The notes under the pieces were generated by a model. That model was not told the origin of the DNA. It searched no databases and saw only the letters and a list, made by a program, of their open reading frames with translations. Source: Brachyhypopomus gauderio (Eukaryota > Chordata > Actinopteri > Gymnotiformes > Hypopomidae). Taken from it: a stretch of DNA of 64,000 bases. The stretch spans positions 10,442,886 to 10,506,885 of the forward strand of contig NC_135228.1 of NCBI RefSeq assembly GCF_052324685.1, given 5' to 3'. The translations under genes were made by a program, and so were the position numbers. This document shows positions 1 through 10,640 of the stretch, piece by piece (within the stretch, counting starts at the first letter, position 1; each line of letters starts with the position of its first letter).

Positions 1-89
1 AAGTGCAGCATTTATTAACAGATGCTTAAATAATACAAACTCAACATATAAGTTGCTCAGGTAAAGTATAATATATTTTAAACATAAAC

Positions 90-1010
90 ATTAGGGTCAT
101 TTATTATTCAACCCCTCGGTTTAATATTTTGTGGAAAACCCCTTTTTTGCAATTACAGCTATTAATCGTTTTTTAAATAACCTGATCAGGCCAGCACAAG
201 TTTCTGGAGTAATCTTGGCCCACTCCTCCATGCAGATCTTCTCCAAGTCATCTAGGTTCTTTGGGCACCTCATGTGGACTTTGACCTTGAGCACATTCCA
301 CAAGTTTTCAATTGGGTTAAGGTCAGGAGACTGACTAGGCCACTGCAACACCTTGATTTTATCCCTCTCAAACCAGGCCTTGGTTTTCTTGGCCATGTGC
401 TTGGGGTCGTTGTCCTGTTGGAAGATGCAATAATGGCCCATCTTAAGATCCTTGATAGAGGAGCAGAGGTTCTTGGCCAAGATCTCCAGGTAGGCTGTGC
501 TATCCATCTTCCCGTGGATGTGGACCAGATGGCCAGGCCCCTTGGCTGAGAAGCAGCCCCACAGCATGATGTTGCCACAACCATTCTTGACTGTAGGGAT
601 GATATTCTCGGGGTCGTATGCAGTGCCATCCTGTCTCCAAATGTTCTGGGTTTGGTTGGCACCATCAGGCCAGAGAACCTTGAACCAGTCTGCCTCAGAG
701 ATCCTCCAAGTGATCATGAGCAAACTGTAGACAAGCCTTGACATGACGTTTTGAAAGTACAGGTACCTTACGGGCTTGCCTGGAACGGAGACCATTGCGG
801 TGGAGTACGTTACTTATGGTATTGACTGAAACCAATGTCCCCACCGCCATGAGATCTTCCTGGAGCTCCCTCCTTGTTGTCCTTGGGTCAGCCTTGACCG
901 TTCGGACAAGCCTGGCCTCACCACGGGAGGAACCTTTGAAGTCTTTTTGGTACTTTAATCTTGGGCTGTTTTTGACTTCATTTTTTTGGCAAGTGTTTTC
1001 AATGGCTCAC
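90..1010 (-). mobile_element. Tc1/mariner element, decayed
   Basis: Most of a fish Tc1-type DNA transposon lies here in reverse orientation. The transposase C-terminal half is open from about 710 down to 121. The N-terminal helix-turn-helix part (about 930-720) is readable in a different frame, with motifs like SRGEARLVRTVKADPRTT and [14 protein letters not shown]. Terminal inverted repeats could not be paired by eye, so both ends are approximate. The element is probably inactive because its transposase is frameshifted. Confidence 0.85.
121..940 (-). pseudogene. Tc1-like transposase (DD34E), frameshifted
   Basis: This is a cut-and-paste transposase of the Tc1 family. Reading on the minus strand, the DNA-binding N-terminus starts near 940 and meets a stop right after AHDHLEDL near 705. 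The catalytic half continues in another frame from [10 protein letters not shown]. The second catalytic Asp sits in [10 protein letters not shown] and the Glu in [11 protein letters not shown], with 34 residues between the first Asp of QQD and the Glu, the usual Tc1 spacing. The first Asp is in LWPDG, where the family normally has SDE, so the neighbouring residue has changed. The C-terminus ends with the family-typical [17 protein letters not shown]. One frameshift near 705 separates the two halves, so no full protein can be made. The long ORF that appears to start at 795 begins in the wrong frame and is not the true start. Confidence 0.85.
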
Positions 1011-1590
1011 TACTGTTCTGGTTTTGACCAGTTTCTGCCTGACTACGGATTCATAAAAGCCTATTCTCTAATCTGCGTTGCAGACATCACAGCAAATGCA
1101 TGGAACCTGTGAAGATCTCACTACAGAGTTATGTCTGGGTGGCTTAGTCACTCTAAGAGCTTCTTCCCCCCGTTGTTTGGCCAGGGATTACGTTATTTGT
1201 AATGGAGATGAGGTTTTATGGCCACACCCTCAGGAGTCACAAGACAATGCCCAGAGTTGTGGGTTTTATTGTTGTTGTATGATCTGTTTTTATTTTCTGC
1301 AGTCACAATAATTAATTTGTTTGTTTTTTGTGTGTATTTACCGTAATTAAAGATACAGTGTAAATTGCTACAGAGATGTCAGCAATGTCAGCAGCTCAGA
1401 CATTTGCTTTGTAACTCGTAGATATTTATTGGGGAGATTTGTGAACAGATACAGTACATGAGTAAAAAAAATGGCTTCTTCAGTGGTTGTTTTTGAGATC
1501 TTTGAATTTTGATAAAGTACTGTATGTTTAGTGGTAGTGTTACAGCACCCGGTTCAACTTGATGGTTTGTATGAATGTACTGTATACCTG

Positions 1591-1633
<43 letters not shown>

Positions 1634-1940
1634 GTATTTTGTGTGGATTAGAGATTTTAAGGTCTGTAGTTTAAAAAAAACAAATTTTTGAGCAAACTAT
1701 TTTCTGTCATTGTAAGGTTTTGCGTATGTATGTATGATATGTATGGAGCTTTGAGTTTTTAGATTTGGAAACTTGTGTAATGTTCTGGAAAATGTATTAC
1801 GGTAAGTAATGTAATACATACTGTAGATATCAAAAAACAAAACATATATACAAAATAGGCTTGTAACTCACATAAATTAGGTTGCAGCTCATCTCCTATT
1901 TGGAGTTACAATGAGGTAACTCATTACAGGCAACGTCCTG
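1011..1940. other. Intergenic stretch with a GT microsatellite
   Basis: No coding signal was seen. A (GT)n array occupies about 1592-1629 and the remainder is AT-rich unique-looking DNA. Confidence 0.5.
1592..1629. repeat. (GT)n microsatellite
   Basis: An uninterrupted run of about 19 GT dinucleotides, followed by GCGTGG. Confidence 0.95.
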
Positions 1941-2383
1941 TTGTGGAAGTACACTCTGAATGTATTAATGATGTATCCATGGCTGCCATACTTCCTCAAT
2001 GTCACCACAAGCTTCCTCTATCGCCTGCCTGCATTGATGGGGTTGGCAGTCATACTCTTCCTACCAGGGTTGGGCAATAGAGAGATGGTGACTACAGAGA
2101 TAGAGAGGAATAGTGAAACGAATTGACGAATCTATCATGTACCTGAGCAGCCTGGTGGAAGCTTGATAAAGCTCAACTTTGGAACATCACTAGACACCAT
2201 AAACCATTGTCAGTGTCCCTGGGAGGCACAGTGGCAACATCACAACATGGGCAGCTTTTAGTCAGAATGTCATGTCATTCACCCTCATGCCACTCTTACA
2301 CTCTTATCACTGCCTGTATCACCTTCCTCATCAACACTGCACAAAATATTTACAATCACCATGGGATTTGACCCATGCAGTCC

Positions 2384-2660
2384 AGGTTTGTTATTGTCTA
2401 GGACAACATGAGTTTCCACTGGACTGAGCTGGTATGCATTGAGCACCCATGACTTCTTGTCATTCAGCTTCCATCATACTCTGCATTCTTAAATCCTATT
2501 TCTTTTCAGCATAGACACGAAAGGTTTATGATCGCCGACCCCACCAATACATGGCCATTCTCCAGGCAATGGATTAAGCTTGTGGTGACATTAATAAGGG
2601 AGTCTGATGGGTGGATACATCATTCCAAACAGTACTTTATGGTGTTACTTTACTGCCAAA
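2384..2660 (+). pseudogene. IS630/Tc1-like transposase relic
   Basis: In the frame starting near 2384 the translation reads FVIV, stop, DNMSFHW, then LPSYSAFLNPI. This is a worn copy of the WDNVxFH and LPPYSPFLNPIEE catalytic motifs of fish IS630-like DDE transposases. Downstream, IRESDGWIHHSKQYF resembles the C-terminal GWIRHxKRFFPRC stretch of the same family. There are at least two in-frame stops and a frame change, so the copy is dead. It belongs to the same broad family as the element at 7321-8967. Upstream sequence (1940-2380) may be more of the same copy but is too worn to align by eye. Confidence 0.6.
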
Positions 2661-2727
2661 AGTCAAGAGCACATATGCTAAAATGCAAAAGTGTGATTCA
2701 TGCAGCACTCATGGATTTCCTTTGCTT

Positions 2728-3096
2728 GCATACAGTACAGGCCAAAAGTTTGGACACACCTTCTCATTCAATGTGTTTTCTTTATTTCCATGACTATTTA
2801 CATTGTTGATTCTCACTGAAGGCATCAAAACTATGAATGAACACATGTAGAATTACACAAAATAGCCACCCTTTGCTCTGATTACTGCTTTGCACACTCT
2901 TGGCATTCTCTCAATGAGCTTCCACTAATGAACCCTGATAAGGCAAAACTGAAGCCCATTTCAGGTGACTACCTCTTGAAGCTCACTGAGAGAATTCCAA
3001 GAGTGTGCAAAGCAGTACTCAGAGCAATGGGTGTCTATTTTGAAGACACTAGAATATAAAACACAACTTTCTTTGTTAAGTACATAACTCCACTGT
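2728..3096. mobile_element. Non-autonomous Tc1 miniature (foldback)
   Basis: The left end (GGCCAAAAGTTTGGACACAC at about 2741) is a widespread fish Tc1 terminus. Subterminal sequence at 2866-2925 (CACCCTTTGCTCTGATTACTG onward) reappears inverted at about 2976-3035 (GAAGCTC through GAGCAATGGGTG). Almost the whole transposase is missing, leaving the two ends joined as a hairpin. The right terminal repeat is cut short near 3096. The match to the Tc1 terminus is from memory of the family. Confidence 0.65.
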
Positions 3097-4050
3097 ACTG
3101 TACATAATACACATGTGCTCACTCATATTTACTCTGCTCTCAATTTGCTCTGCTACAGAACTGCTGATACGTCGTGCTCTCGCACAAACTCACTCTTCTT
3201 GTGTTTTGTCGTGGGTACACACTCAAACACTTAAACGCATCCTGCATGCTCGCAAACCTTTTTAACTCTCTTGCCATCTGACTGTCATCACAAACAACGC
3301 TTCCATAAGTCAGCGCAAATTGCACTCTCACATAAAAAAATGAGCTTTAAAGACTTTTGGCCAAAAAAACCCATGTAGCACATCCACAATATTCTCTCTG
3401 GCCAGAGAGAATATCACCTGTCACGTTGATGAGATCTTGTGGTCATACCCATAAAGGAGATGCCCCATAAGTTTTAATTTCATAGTTACAAGCCAATTTT
3501 CATGTATTACAATATATACATCATTTGTGTTGCAGAACTGTTTATGCAAAAAAACCCAAAGCATTTCCTCTGTAATTCTGTTTTACTATGTGGTGTATAT
3601 GTACTCAATATACAGAAATGACATGTGTATTTGTGAATATACATGTTCACATGAATTTTACAGCAGACTGCTGTGCGCTGCACACTTAAAATGCAGTAGT
3701 CATCTTTTCCATTTACCACATCACTGTGTAGTTTTGTAGAAATAACTATTTATTTGATATTTGATTGTAGAGTTTTAAGATATTAGAAATTATTTGAGAA
3801 GTTGTGGCTAAGGACTTTAAAAAATCTAAAGAACTAAGTTTGTATTATTACAGGGAAAACAGTGTGTGTTAAATTTGGGGTACAGTAAGTGTCACATTTC
3901 GAGTAACTTACACCCTAAAAGGAAGCTGTGACACTCGAAGGAAGATTGCTGATTAAAAGGTTAACATTTCTCTGAACTGATCACTTGCCTGCAAACCAGC
4001 CCCAGTGCAGACGTCACAGGGAACTTCCCTCACAAGAGCACGTACATAAA
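3097..4050. other. Region upstream of the GPR34-like gene
   Basis: No coding sequence was recognised. It contains a perfect 26-bp palindrome at 3389-3414. A promoter for the receptor gene is expected near 4000-4070, but no clear TATA box or CpG island is visible; TACATAAAT at 4043-4051 is only weakly TATA-like. Confidence 0.4.
3389..3414. repeat. Perfect 26-bp palindrome
   Basis: ATATTCTCTCTGG is followed directly by its reverse complement CCAGAGAGAATAT, with no loop. Confidence 0.9.
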
Positions 4051-4052
4051 TG

Positions 4053-4092
4053 GTGCTTGCATGCAAGACAGTCAAAGAGGACAGTCACAAAG
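4053..4092 (+). other. Probable 5' non-coding exon of the GPR34-like gene (start approximate)
   Basis: A consensus donor AAAG|GTAAGAG lies at 4092/4093, and a good acceptor (TTTTACTGCAG) ends at 4498, just ahead of the receptor start codon. Together they suggest a short untranslated exon and a 406-bp intron (4093-4498). Related receptors of the P2Y12 group usually have upstream non-coding exons. The transcription start is a guess. Confidence 0.4.
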
Positions 4093-4540
4093 GTAAGAGC
4101 TTGTACTTAATCTTAAACTTAAGCTCCTAATGGTGTCAGATATCTTCCACTCAAAACGGTTGAAGCCTTCCTGGTGTGATATAGTTGCCATTATCTTTCT
4201 TATCCAAAAATCCACAAATTTGAATTAAAAAACAAAGACTGGCAAATGTTCTCTTTTGCCAAACTCTGAGGAAATTAGACCAGAATATTTACATATTTAT
4301 AATGAAGAAAAATCCCAAGTAATGGTATGACATTGTTAATCTTTTAAAATGTTTTCATTAGATAATATTAGTCTTTCAATTACAATTACAATTCAATTAA
4401 CTTCTACATGTTCAATTAAAGGATAATATTAAAACTACACTTATACTGAATTCACTCCACATATGATGGTTAATGTATTTCCTGTTATTTTACTGCAGGA
4501 TCTGTATACAGAACAATTTGGCCTATGCTCTACTGACACA

Positions 4541-5527
4541 ATGTCCCTGGGACGCAATGTCAGTGGCAACGGCAGCGTTTGTGAGATCCACGACAGCTTC
4601 CTGTCACCGCTTCTGCCCATCGCTTACTCCATCATCTGCAGCGTGGGACTCCTCAACAACAGCATCAGCATCTTTATCTTGTTCTTGCAGCGCCATGCCA
4701 ACACGTCCATGGCGGTGTACATGCGGCACCTCACACTGGCCGACCTGCTCCTGCTCCTCTCCTTGCTGCTGCGGGTTCACTACCACAACAGGCAGGGCCC
4801 CTTCATTTTGTGCAAACTGGTGGGCATCCTCTTCTACATCAACATGTATGCCAGCATTTCCTTCCTCTGCCTGATCAGCCTGGACCGCTATCTCAAGATC
4901 ACCAAGCCGCTGTGGGTCTTCCGTGTCCAGAAGGTCTACTGGAGCCGGATAGCAAGCTACGTCGTCTGGTCCGTGCTCTTCTTGGTGATCTGCCTGTTCT
5001 TCATAAGCAGCAGATGGGGAAACCAATGCAACGACATCTGCTTTCATTTCCACGACCAGGGTCCACTAACGGGTAGCATCAACCTGGCGGCGGTGGCCCT
5101 CTTCGGCGGCCTGTTCCTGCTCTTTGTCGTCTTCTACGTGAAGATTGCGCTGAAGCTGAAGACTGTGCAAATGGGGAAGGGGAACTCCAACGGTCAGGAC
5201 CACAAGCAACTAATCATCTGGAAAACCTTCCTGGTGCCGGGCATATTCACTGTGTGTTTCTTGCCCTATCATTTGGTCCGAGCGCCATATGTGCTAGCTC
5301 AGATGAACATCATCACAAGCCTGGAGAGCAAGCAGCAGTTGCACATCTGGAATGAGGTCACATTGCTCCTATCCACCCTCAACAGCTGCCTGGATCCCAT
5401 TATTTACTACTTCCTCTCCAGCACATATAGGAAGACCCTTCTCTGCGCTCTAAATGGCAAGTTCAAAAACATGTACGATTTGAACAGGAGACGCATCAGC
5501 ATCAATCGCTCCATTACGGAGATCTAG
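4541..5527 (+). CDS. gpr34: GPR34-like class A GPCR (P2Y12 group)
   Basis: A complete 328-aa seven-helix receptor in one exon. The start at 4541 (MSLGRNVSGN) is preferred to the in-frame ATG at 4463, because 4463-4498 lies upstream of a strong splice acceptor. Two N-glycosylation sites (N6, N10) lie in the short extracellular N-terminus. Family marks are: LTLADLL in TM2 (about 64-70), C91 at the top of TM3 paired with C167 in loop 2, LDRYLKI at 114-120, FTVCFLPYH in TM6 (236-244), and NSCLDPIIYYF in TM7 (281-291). The stretches CKLVGILFYINMYASISFL and DICFHFHD closely parallel human GPR34, a Gi-coupled receptor linked to lysophosphatidylserine and expressed in microglia and myeloid cells. Teleosts carry several gpr34 paralogues and I cannot say which this is. 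GPR82 and P2RY12-14 fit less well. The tail is short and Arg-rich, with several Ser. Confidence 0.88.
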   Translation: MSLGRNVSGNGSVCEIHDSFLSPLLPIAYSIICSVGLLNNSISIFILFLQRHANTSMAVYMRHLTLADLLLLLSLLLRVHYHNRQGPFILCKLVGILFYINMYASISFLCLISLDRYLKITKPLWVFRVQKVYWSRIASYVVWSVLFLVICLFFISSRWGNQCNDICFHFHDQGPLTGSINLAAVALFGGLFLLFVVFYVKIALKLKTVQMGKGNSNGQDHKQLIIWKTFLVPGIFTVCFLPYHLVRAPYVLAQMNIITSLESKQQLHIWNEVTLLLSTLNSCLDPIIYYFLSSTYRKTLLCALNGKFKNMYDLNRRRISINRSITEI

Positions 5528-7118
5528 CTCAGGCAACCAGCAAATCCATTAGAGTCTACAGATGCTAAGAATTTCAGCACCGCTACGAAGTTTGTCCAAG
5601 CTGTCTTGTATTCTGAATCTAAGCATTTGAGTACACCCTGCATACTATGACGTGCTGTGTTCGATTTTTCCTTTGATTTATTTCACATTTGTCAGTCATT
5701 TGTTTTGCAGCTTGTAGAGTATATTACTCAACTAGATAAGACATAACCTTTCCCAGCAGTGCTGAAAAGGTCGTGACCTTTGCAAATGTGTCAGACTTAG
5801 AATCCTTCTTCATTCTGCAGATATTTGCATGGCATAATTAATGAGTTGTCACCTGTGTGTGGGTACCGCTGTGGTGACTTTAAACATGTTTTTGTGGTAA
5901 GTTATGTAGCTTGCGTTGGCCGTGGTTTGTGAAGGGAGCGTTCCGCATTACTCATGTGTTATGCTGAATGTGCATTATGACAGGGTCAGGAATACCCCTA
6001 CTTAGCATTGCATCCTTTGTATTCAGGTGTATAAGATGTTAAACGTAATTAAATGCTGTGATTTATTTAATCTTTCAAAAATAATATTAAAGGTGTATAA
6101 AAAATGTAAAAATAAAATCAAACAGAAATGGAATTTCATTTATTTTGTGAACATTCACATGAAAATACAGATTTATAGCAGACTTCATTGTTTTGGGCAG
6201 GTGCAACAGTCTGTACCAACAGGCGAAAAATGCATATCTATATTTTTATTTGTATGCACATAAATGCAGATTTTGAAGAGCTAGATAGTTGAGTAAGTTG
6301 TATAGATTAACATTTACAAAATTACAGTATATTGCATGAAATTGGGTTTTAGCCATTGGTTAAAGAAGCTTCCATCTATTACCAAAGGGATACCAGTTCT
6401 AAACATCTCAAATGACAACTTTCCCCCAGACTTTCTATCAGTGTGTCCATGAAATGCCAACTGAAATGTTGTAATGGATAATTATGACTTTTTGTCCATT
6501 AATTCTCTGAACATAGCTGTAATGCCTGGGTTATGATTATGGATGCCCACTATGCTGTCCAGGGCTGTTACTAATCCACATGTGATTTTTGCACAGGTAC
6601 TTACAACAGCGCTCCAGAAAGGTTCAAGTTCAAGGTTTTTGTTTTACTCAGATGTTAATTTTGGAACTCTCTCCCTTGGTATTTGTAAATGTATGTATGA
6701 TGTATGATTCTAAATGTATGATGTTATTTGTAATTACTGTATTTTAATTACTTATTTTACCTTAAATGAGGCTTATATTTATTTTTCACCACCAACATCA
6801 AAACAAAACAAAAATGTGTGTGGATTTACTATATATATGTTCATAATCTTTCATAATTAATTACATCATAGCACTAAATGTAGGCGTCTGCCTAAATCAT
6901 TCCTTTCAGACGGCTATTGTCTGTGCCACTGCTTGTTCTTTCTTGCTTTGCTCCGTCTGTGTTCGTCCTGCCGTTTGCACGGATGTTGATAAGGCAAAGC
7001 TGTGGGTCAGCCGGCTTCGATTCAATCGCTCGTCTGGTGACTCATTAGGAGAATGCAAAGAGCTCAAAAGTGGTTTGACCTAAAAGATGAGACGCTGATG
7101 AGTGATCTGAACCACAGA

Positions 7119-7120
<2 letters not shown>
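5528..7120 (+). other. 3' flank of the GPR34-like gene
   Basis: AT-rich sequence without a credible ORF. A possible poly(A) signal AATAAA sits at 6111-6116, about 585 nt past the stop codon. It would give a 3' UTR of about 600 nt if used. Nothing else was recognised up to the CT array at 7121. Confidence 0.4.

Positions 7121-7177
<57 letters not shown>
7121..7177. repeat. (CT)n microsatellite
   Basis: About 28 uninterrupted CT dinucleotides, followed by a short ACACACAC run. Confidence 0.95.
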
Positions 7178-7179
<2 letters not shown>

Positions 7180-7320
7180 AACACACACACACATTTTTTT
7201 TCCACCTCCCATAACAAACCAATGGAGAATTTCTTGGTAAATAATTTTAAACCATTTCAAATGACTACAGTTTGGATGGTATCTTAGCAATAAATAGTGA
7301 AGTGTTACCATTTTAGTTTA

Positions 7321-8967
7321 CAGTTTTTTTCAACTGTTTACACACTAAATCTTTTCTTCTCACACAATTTTATAAACATGCCCTTCAAACACCCTAACAT
7401 CACACCAAATCTGCTAAACCATACACTAACTCTCAGTGTCTGACTCAGTTTTCAATTTCCAAACACACATTTTGCAAAACTCTACACACAAGTTTCTACC
7501 TAACACACAAAGACCAAACAGGAAGTTACTTGATTTCATCTTTCAAACACAACCTATCAAAATGCCACACTAAATCACCAGTGCTTCACTCCCACTCCTC
7601 ATATGTGTAAGCACTCATTACTTTATTGAACACCAACAAATCATTGGCTAAGTATAGACCTATAAATAGGTCAAATGTCAAGATGTCTGTTTTGAACCAT
7701 GAATCCACGAGATCCAGCACCACATAGTCAACGATGCAACTGTTTTCCATACCATGGACACAGTAAGCTTGTCCACTGTCCATCGTGTCCTGCAGAATAA
7801 TCACTTACATATGAAGCAGCTATACAGGGTCCCATTTGAAAGGAATAGCATCAGAGTGAAGAACCTGCATCATGACTTTGTGAATGTATGTATGCAAAAC
7901 TAATTTCAGTATATTAGACTTGCACATATCAAGATTTTTGGGTTGTGCACATGTGTGCAAATATATATTCTTGTCTCTTACAGAGAATTTTGGAGATGGA
8001 TGCAGATGCAAATGTCCGCCATGAGTATATTTATATAGATGAGGTGGCCTTGAACCCCACTTAGACCAGGAGAAGGGGGAGAAATGTCATTGGTCAAAGG
8101 GCCATTGTGAATGTCCCAGGACAACATGGGGGAAACATTACAATGTATGCTGCCATTACCAATAATGGTGTCCTGCATCACCATGCAACACTTGGTCCTT
8201 ACAACACTGCTCATATCATAACTTCTCTGGATGCAATTCTCAATATTCTTGTCCAAGTTCGGCAGAATCTAGATCAACAAAGTTTTGTGGTCATATGGGA
8301 CAATGTCAATTTTCATCGGGCACATTTGGTCCAGAACTGATTTGTGACCCATCCTCACTTCTCTGTTCTGTACCTGCCTCCATATTCACCTTTTCTCAAT
8401 CCAATTGAGGAATTCTTCTCCACCTGGTGCTGGCAGGTATGAAGAGATGAAGCCTAGACACACACTCAACCCCCCAGCCCATACCCTCACCACAGCCAAC
8501 ACCCCCCAGCTTTTTCAGACATGTGTTTGGTGTCTGTCCAACTTCATGTGGTGGTTGGATTTTTTTTTCTGCACTGTACAAATATTATATTACAGTAACA
8601 GCAGCAAATTATTTGGAAAAATTAATATTTTGGGTTTGAAAACTGTTTATGTGTGTTGTGAGTATTTTACCTTCTCTCTGCACTTTTGTATAACATAGAA
8701 TCCCATGAATGAAAGAAGAGCTTTAGGTTTTGATCAACAGTGTGTACATGATGAATCCAAAATGTCATATTATGACAAAGGTGTTGACAATGTGATGTCA
8801 GTGCTTGCTTTTGAGATGTGTTTATGACATTTTGAATGTTGTGTGTCATTTTGCTGGAGATTTGAGGCATTTTGCATTTTGTGTGAGCAATTGTGAGTTT
8901 TGTGTGTAGAGTTTTGAAAAATAGACACAGATCTTGGAAAATGTGTGTAAACAGTTAAAAAAAACTG
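7321..8967 (+). mobile_element. IS630/Tc1-like transposon with TIRs and TA duplication
   Basis: A 1,647-bp element. The left end CAGTTTTTTTCAACTGTTTA and the inverse of the right end agree over about 25 bp with one mismatch, continuing into ACACAC. Each end abuts a TA (7319-7320 and 8968-8969), the target duplication of the IS630-Tc1-mariner superfamily. A second, subterminal pair of inverted copies of AAAACTCTACACACA lies near 7476 and 8903. Inside is a decayed transposase on the plus strand. Confidence 0.9.
7703..8440 (+). pseudogene. DDE transposase of the IS630-like element, with intron, decayed
   Basis: From 7703 the frame reads IHEIQHHIVNDATVF, then VSLSTVHRVLQ and MKQLYRVPFERNS, a helix-turn-helix linker of this fish family, ending at HDFVN (7885). 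A GTATG...TTACAG intron (7886-7983, 98 bp) follows. Exon 2 resumes with RILEMDA and carries the first catalytic Asp in YIYIDE, the second in VVIWDNVNFHR and the Glu in LPPYSPFLNPIEEFFS. Joining the exons restores the family reading HDFVN-RILEM, where relatives I recall read HEYVQ-RVLEM. Stops at about 8063 (after ALNPT) and 8338 (after LVQN) kill the gene. The N-terminal DNA-binding portion before 7703 is too worn to read. Confidence 0.8.
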
Positions 8968-8969
8968 TA

Positions 8970-9261
8970 ATTAACAGGAATTACTTCTTTGTACTTTGTG
9001 ATGCTAATAAAAGTATAATGAATGCTAATATGTGACGTGGAGGAAGTGAGACGCAAGTGTCTTTATTCTCCATAGCCTCAAAATAACAAAGCACTGCTGC
9101 GGGCGGAAATGAAAGGAAAATGGACAATGGAAGCATAGCTAGAGCGACTTACGATGACTTACTGTAGTTTAGTAGTAGTCTGACTCAATGGTATATTGAA
9201 TTCAGGCCTATCCGTACTATTACCTAGGATGAATTCTGTGATCAGATGCAAAGCACTTTGT
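8970..9261. other. Gene-free stretch before a SINE-like tail
   Basis: No ORF or promoter recognised. The sequence just before 9262 may be the 5' body of the SINE-like repeat. Confidence 0.3.
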
Positions 9262-9316
9262 AAGTCGCTCTGGATAAGACCGTCTGCTAAATGCCGTAAA
9301 TGTAAATGTAAATGCA
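9262..9316 (+). repeat. Teleost SINE-like 3' tail
   Basis: AAGTCGCTCTGGATAAGA followed by CGTCTGCTAAATGCC and repeats of GTAAAT is a segment found across very many fish dispersed repeats. A body with tRNA-type A and B boxes was not identified, so only the tail is called. Confidence 0.65.
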
Positions 9317-9672
9317 GCTTCATTACTTTTTAAAAATAATTTAGTGTAGGAGACATGGCAGTAAATGGATACAATCAAAAGTTATTCTAACATTAAGCCC
9401 AATTTTGTTATTCTGATGTTTGACCTAAAAGGTAAAAATTATACACCACAAAAAATAATACTAATTCAAACTCATGCTTGACTCACTTTCATTTTATTAA
9501 GAGTTGAAGTTTTCAAAAATGATATCAAACATATGATATCAACATAACAGAGTTAGAGTCAAATTCCCTTCTGGCTCTTTTGGAAAAAGCAAGGCCACTG
9601 TGTCAGGTGCTTGATCTGTCTTGTGAGACGTCCAATTAGAGGAGCTGATCACGTGTGCCGCCATATCTCTAT

Positions 9673-10019
9673 GGCTCTGTTCGAAATAGCTTACTACATA
9701 CTACTGGCGTACTGATCGAGCCCCAAATCAGTATGCCGTATGCAGTATGTGACCAAAATGAAATTTTCCAGTACGTGAAACATACCCGGATGACCTACTA
9801 CTTCCGCAAAATATTCCAGTACGCGAACAGAGCTATCTTCGTGGTGTACTGCATCCCATCATGCAACGCTACGTTCACGTGACCCCGTAGTATGCTTTGC
9901 TTTTGTCGCATACTGGAAAATGTACTGCATACTACTACGAGGACCAGTATGCAGTATCCAGTATATACTGAGTCCAGTATGCAGTATCCAGTATGTAGTA
10001 TGTTATTTCGAACAGAGCC
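9673..10019. mobile_element. Palindromic MITE rich in AGTATGC motifs
   Basis: A 347-bp element bounded by perfect 16-bp inverted repeats: GGCTCTGTTCGAAATA at 9673-9688 and its complement at 10004-10019. Inside, CATACTAC, GTATGCAGTATG and CCAGTATGCAGTAT recur in both orientations, so the element should fold back. It has no coding capacity. A target-site duplication is not evident, so the superfamily is undecided. Confidence 0.8.
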
Positions 10020-10371
10020 TTACTCTGTCCGCCTGCTTCAAACACCGCCGTCACGTGACCAGTGGAGCGTAATGTGATTGGTTGGATGTAGGTTCGATTG
10101 GAGACTGAATCGATGGCTCATCCTTTGTGTCCCTGATATTTATTCTGAATATCTTTTAACTCTTATTTTTGCATGTGAAATTTTGCACGCATATTTTGTG
10201 AGCCAAATTTGGCCAGTCGAATTCGAGCAACTTGAAAAAATATCTTTTGATTTTTTTTCATTTTAGTTCATTAACCATGAATAATAAAAGTGAAAATTAG
10301 AAATAATTTTAAAGAAATAAAAGTAATGCTGTAATAGAAAATCAGGGTGTACAGAGTATGGCAGATGTAGA

Positions 10372-10640
10372 GAGGATAGTCTCAGAGTATATCATTCTTA
10401 AATCCAAGTAGCTAAAACAATTACCTCTCAGCCCAGGAGAGGATAATTCAAACTTCTCTTAATCCCTCAGAGGATGCCACAATCTTCTTTTAATCCTTGA
10501 GAGGATACCAGTGTTCTCACAGTCGCAAATAGCTACAAACAGCTAAAGCAACACAGTCATCACTCAGGTCCTGAGAGGATTCCAACATGGCAACACAGTT
10601 CCTAAGAGGTTATCAGTCTTCTCCCAATGCATGAGAGGAT
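10372..10640. repeat. Degenerate ~31-bp minisatellite (GAGAGGAT core)
   Basis: GAGGAT-type cores occur at 10372, 10439, 10470, 10501, 10575, 10606 and 10635. Most steps are 29-31 bp, and the larger gaps (67, 74 bp) are about two units. Spacers share words such as TTCTCTTAATCC and ACACAGT. Confidence 0.7.

Noticed and set aside
131..1311. Plus-strand ORFs over the first Tc1 copy
   Set aside because: They are antisense shadows of the transposase.
4463..4540. N-terminal extension of the GPR34-like receptor from the ATG at 4463
   Set aside because: The first 36 nt lie in the predicted intron, and the extension adds no signal sequence or conserved residues.
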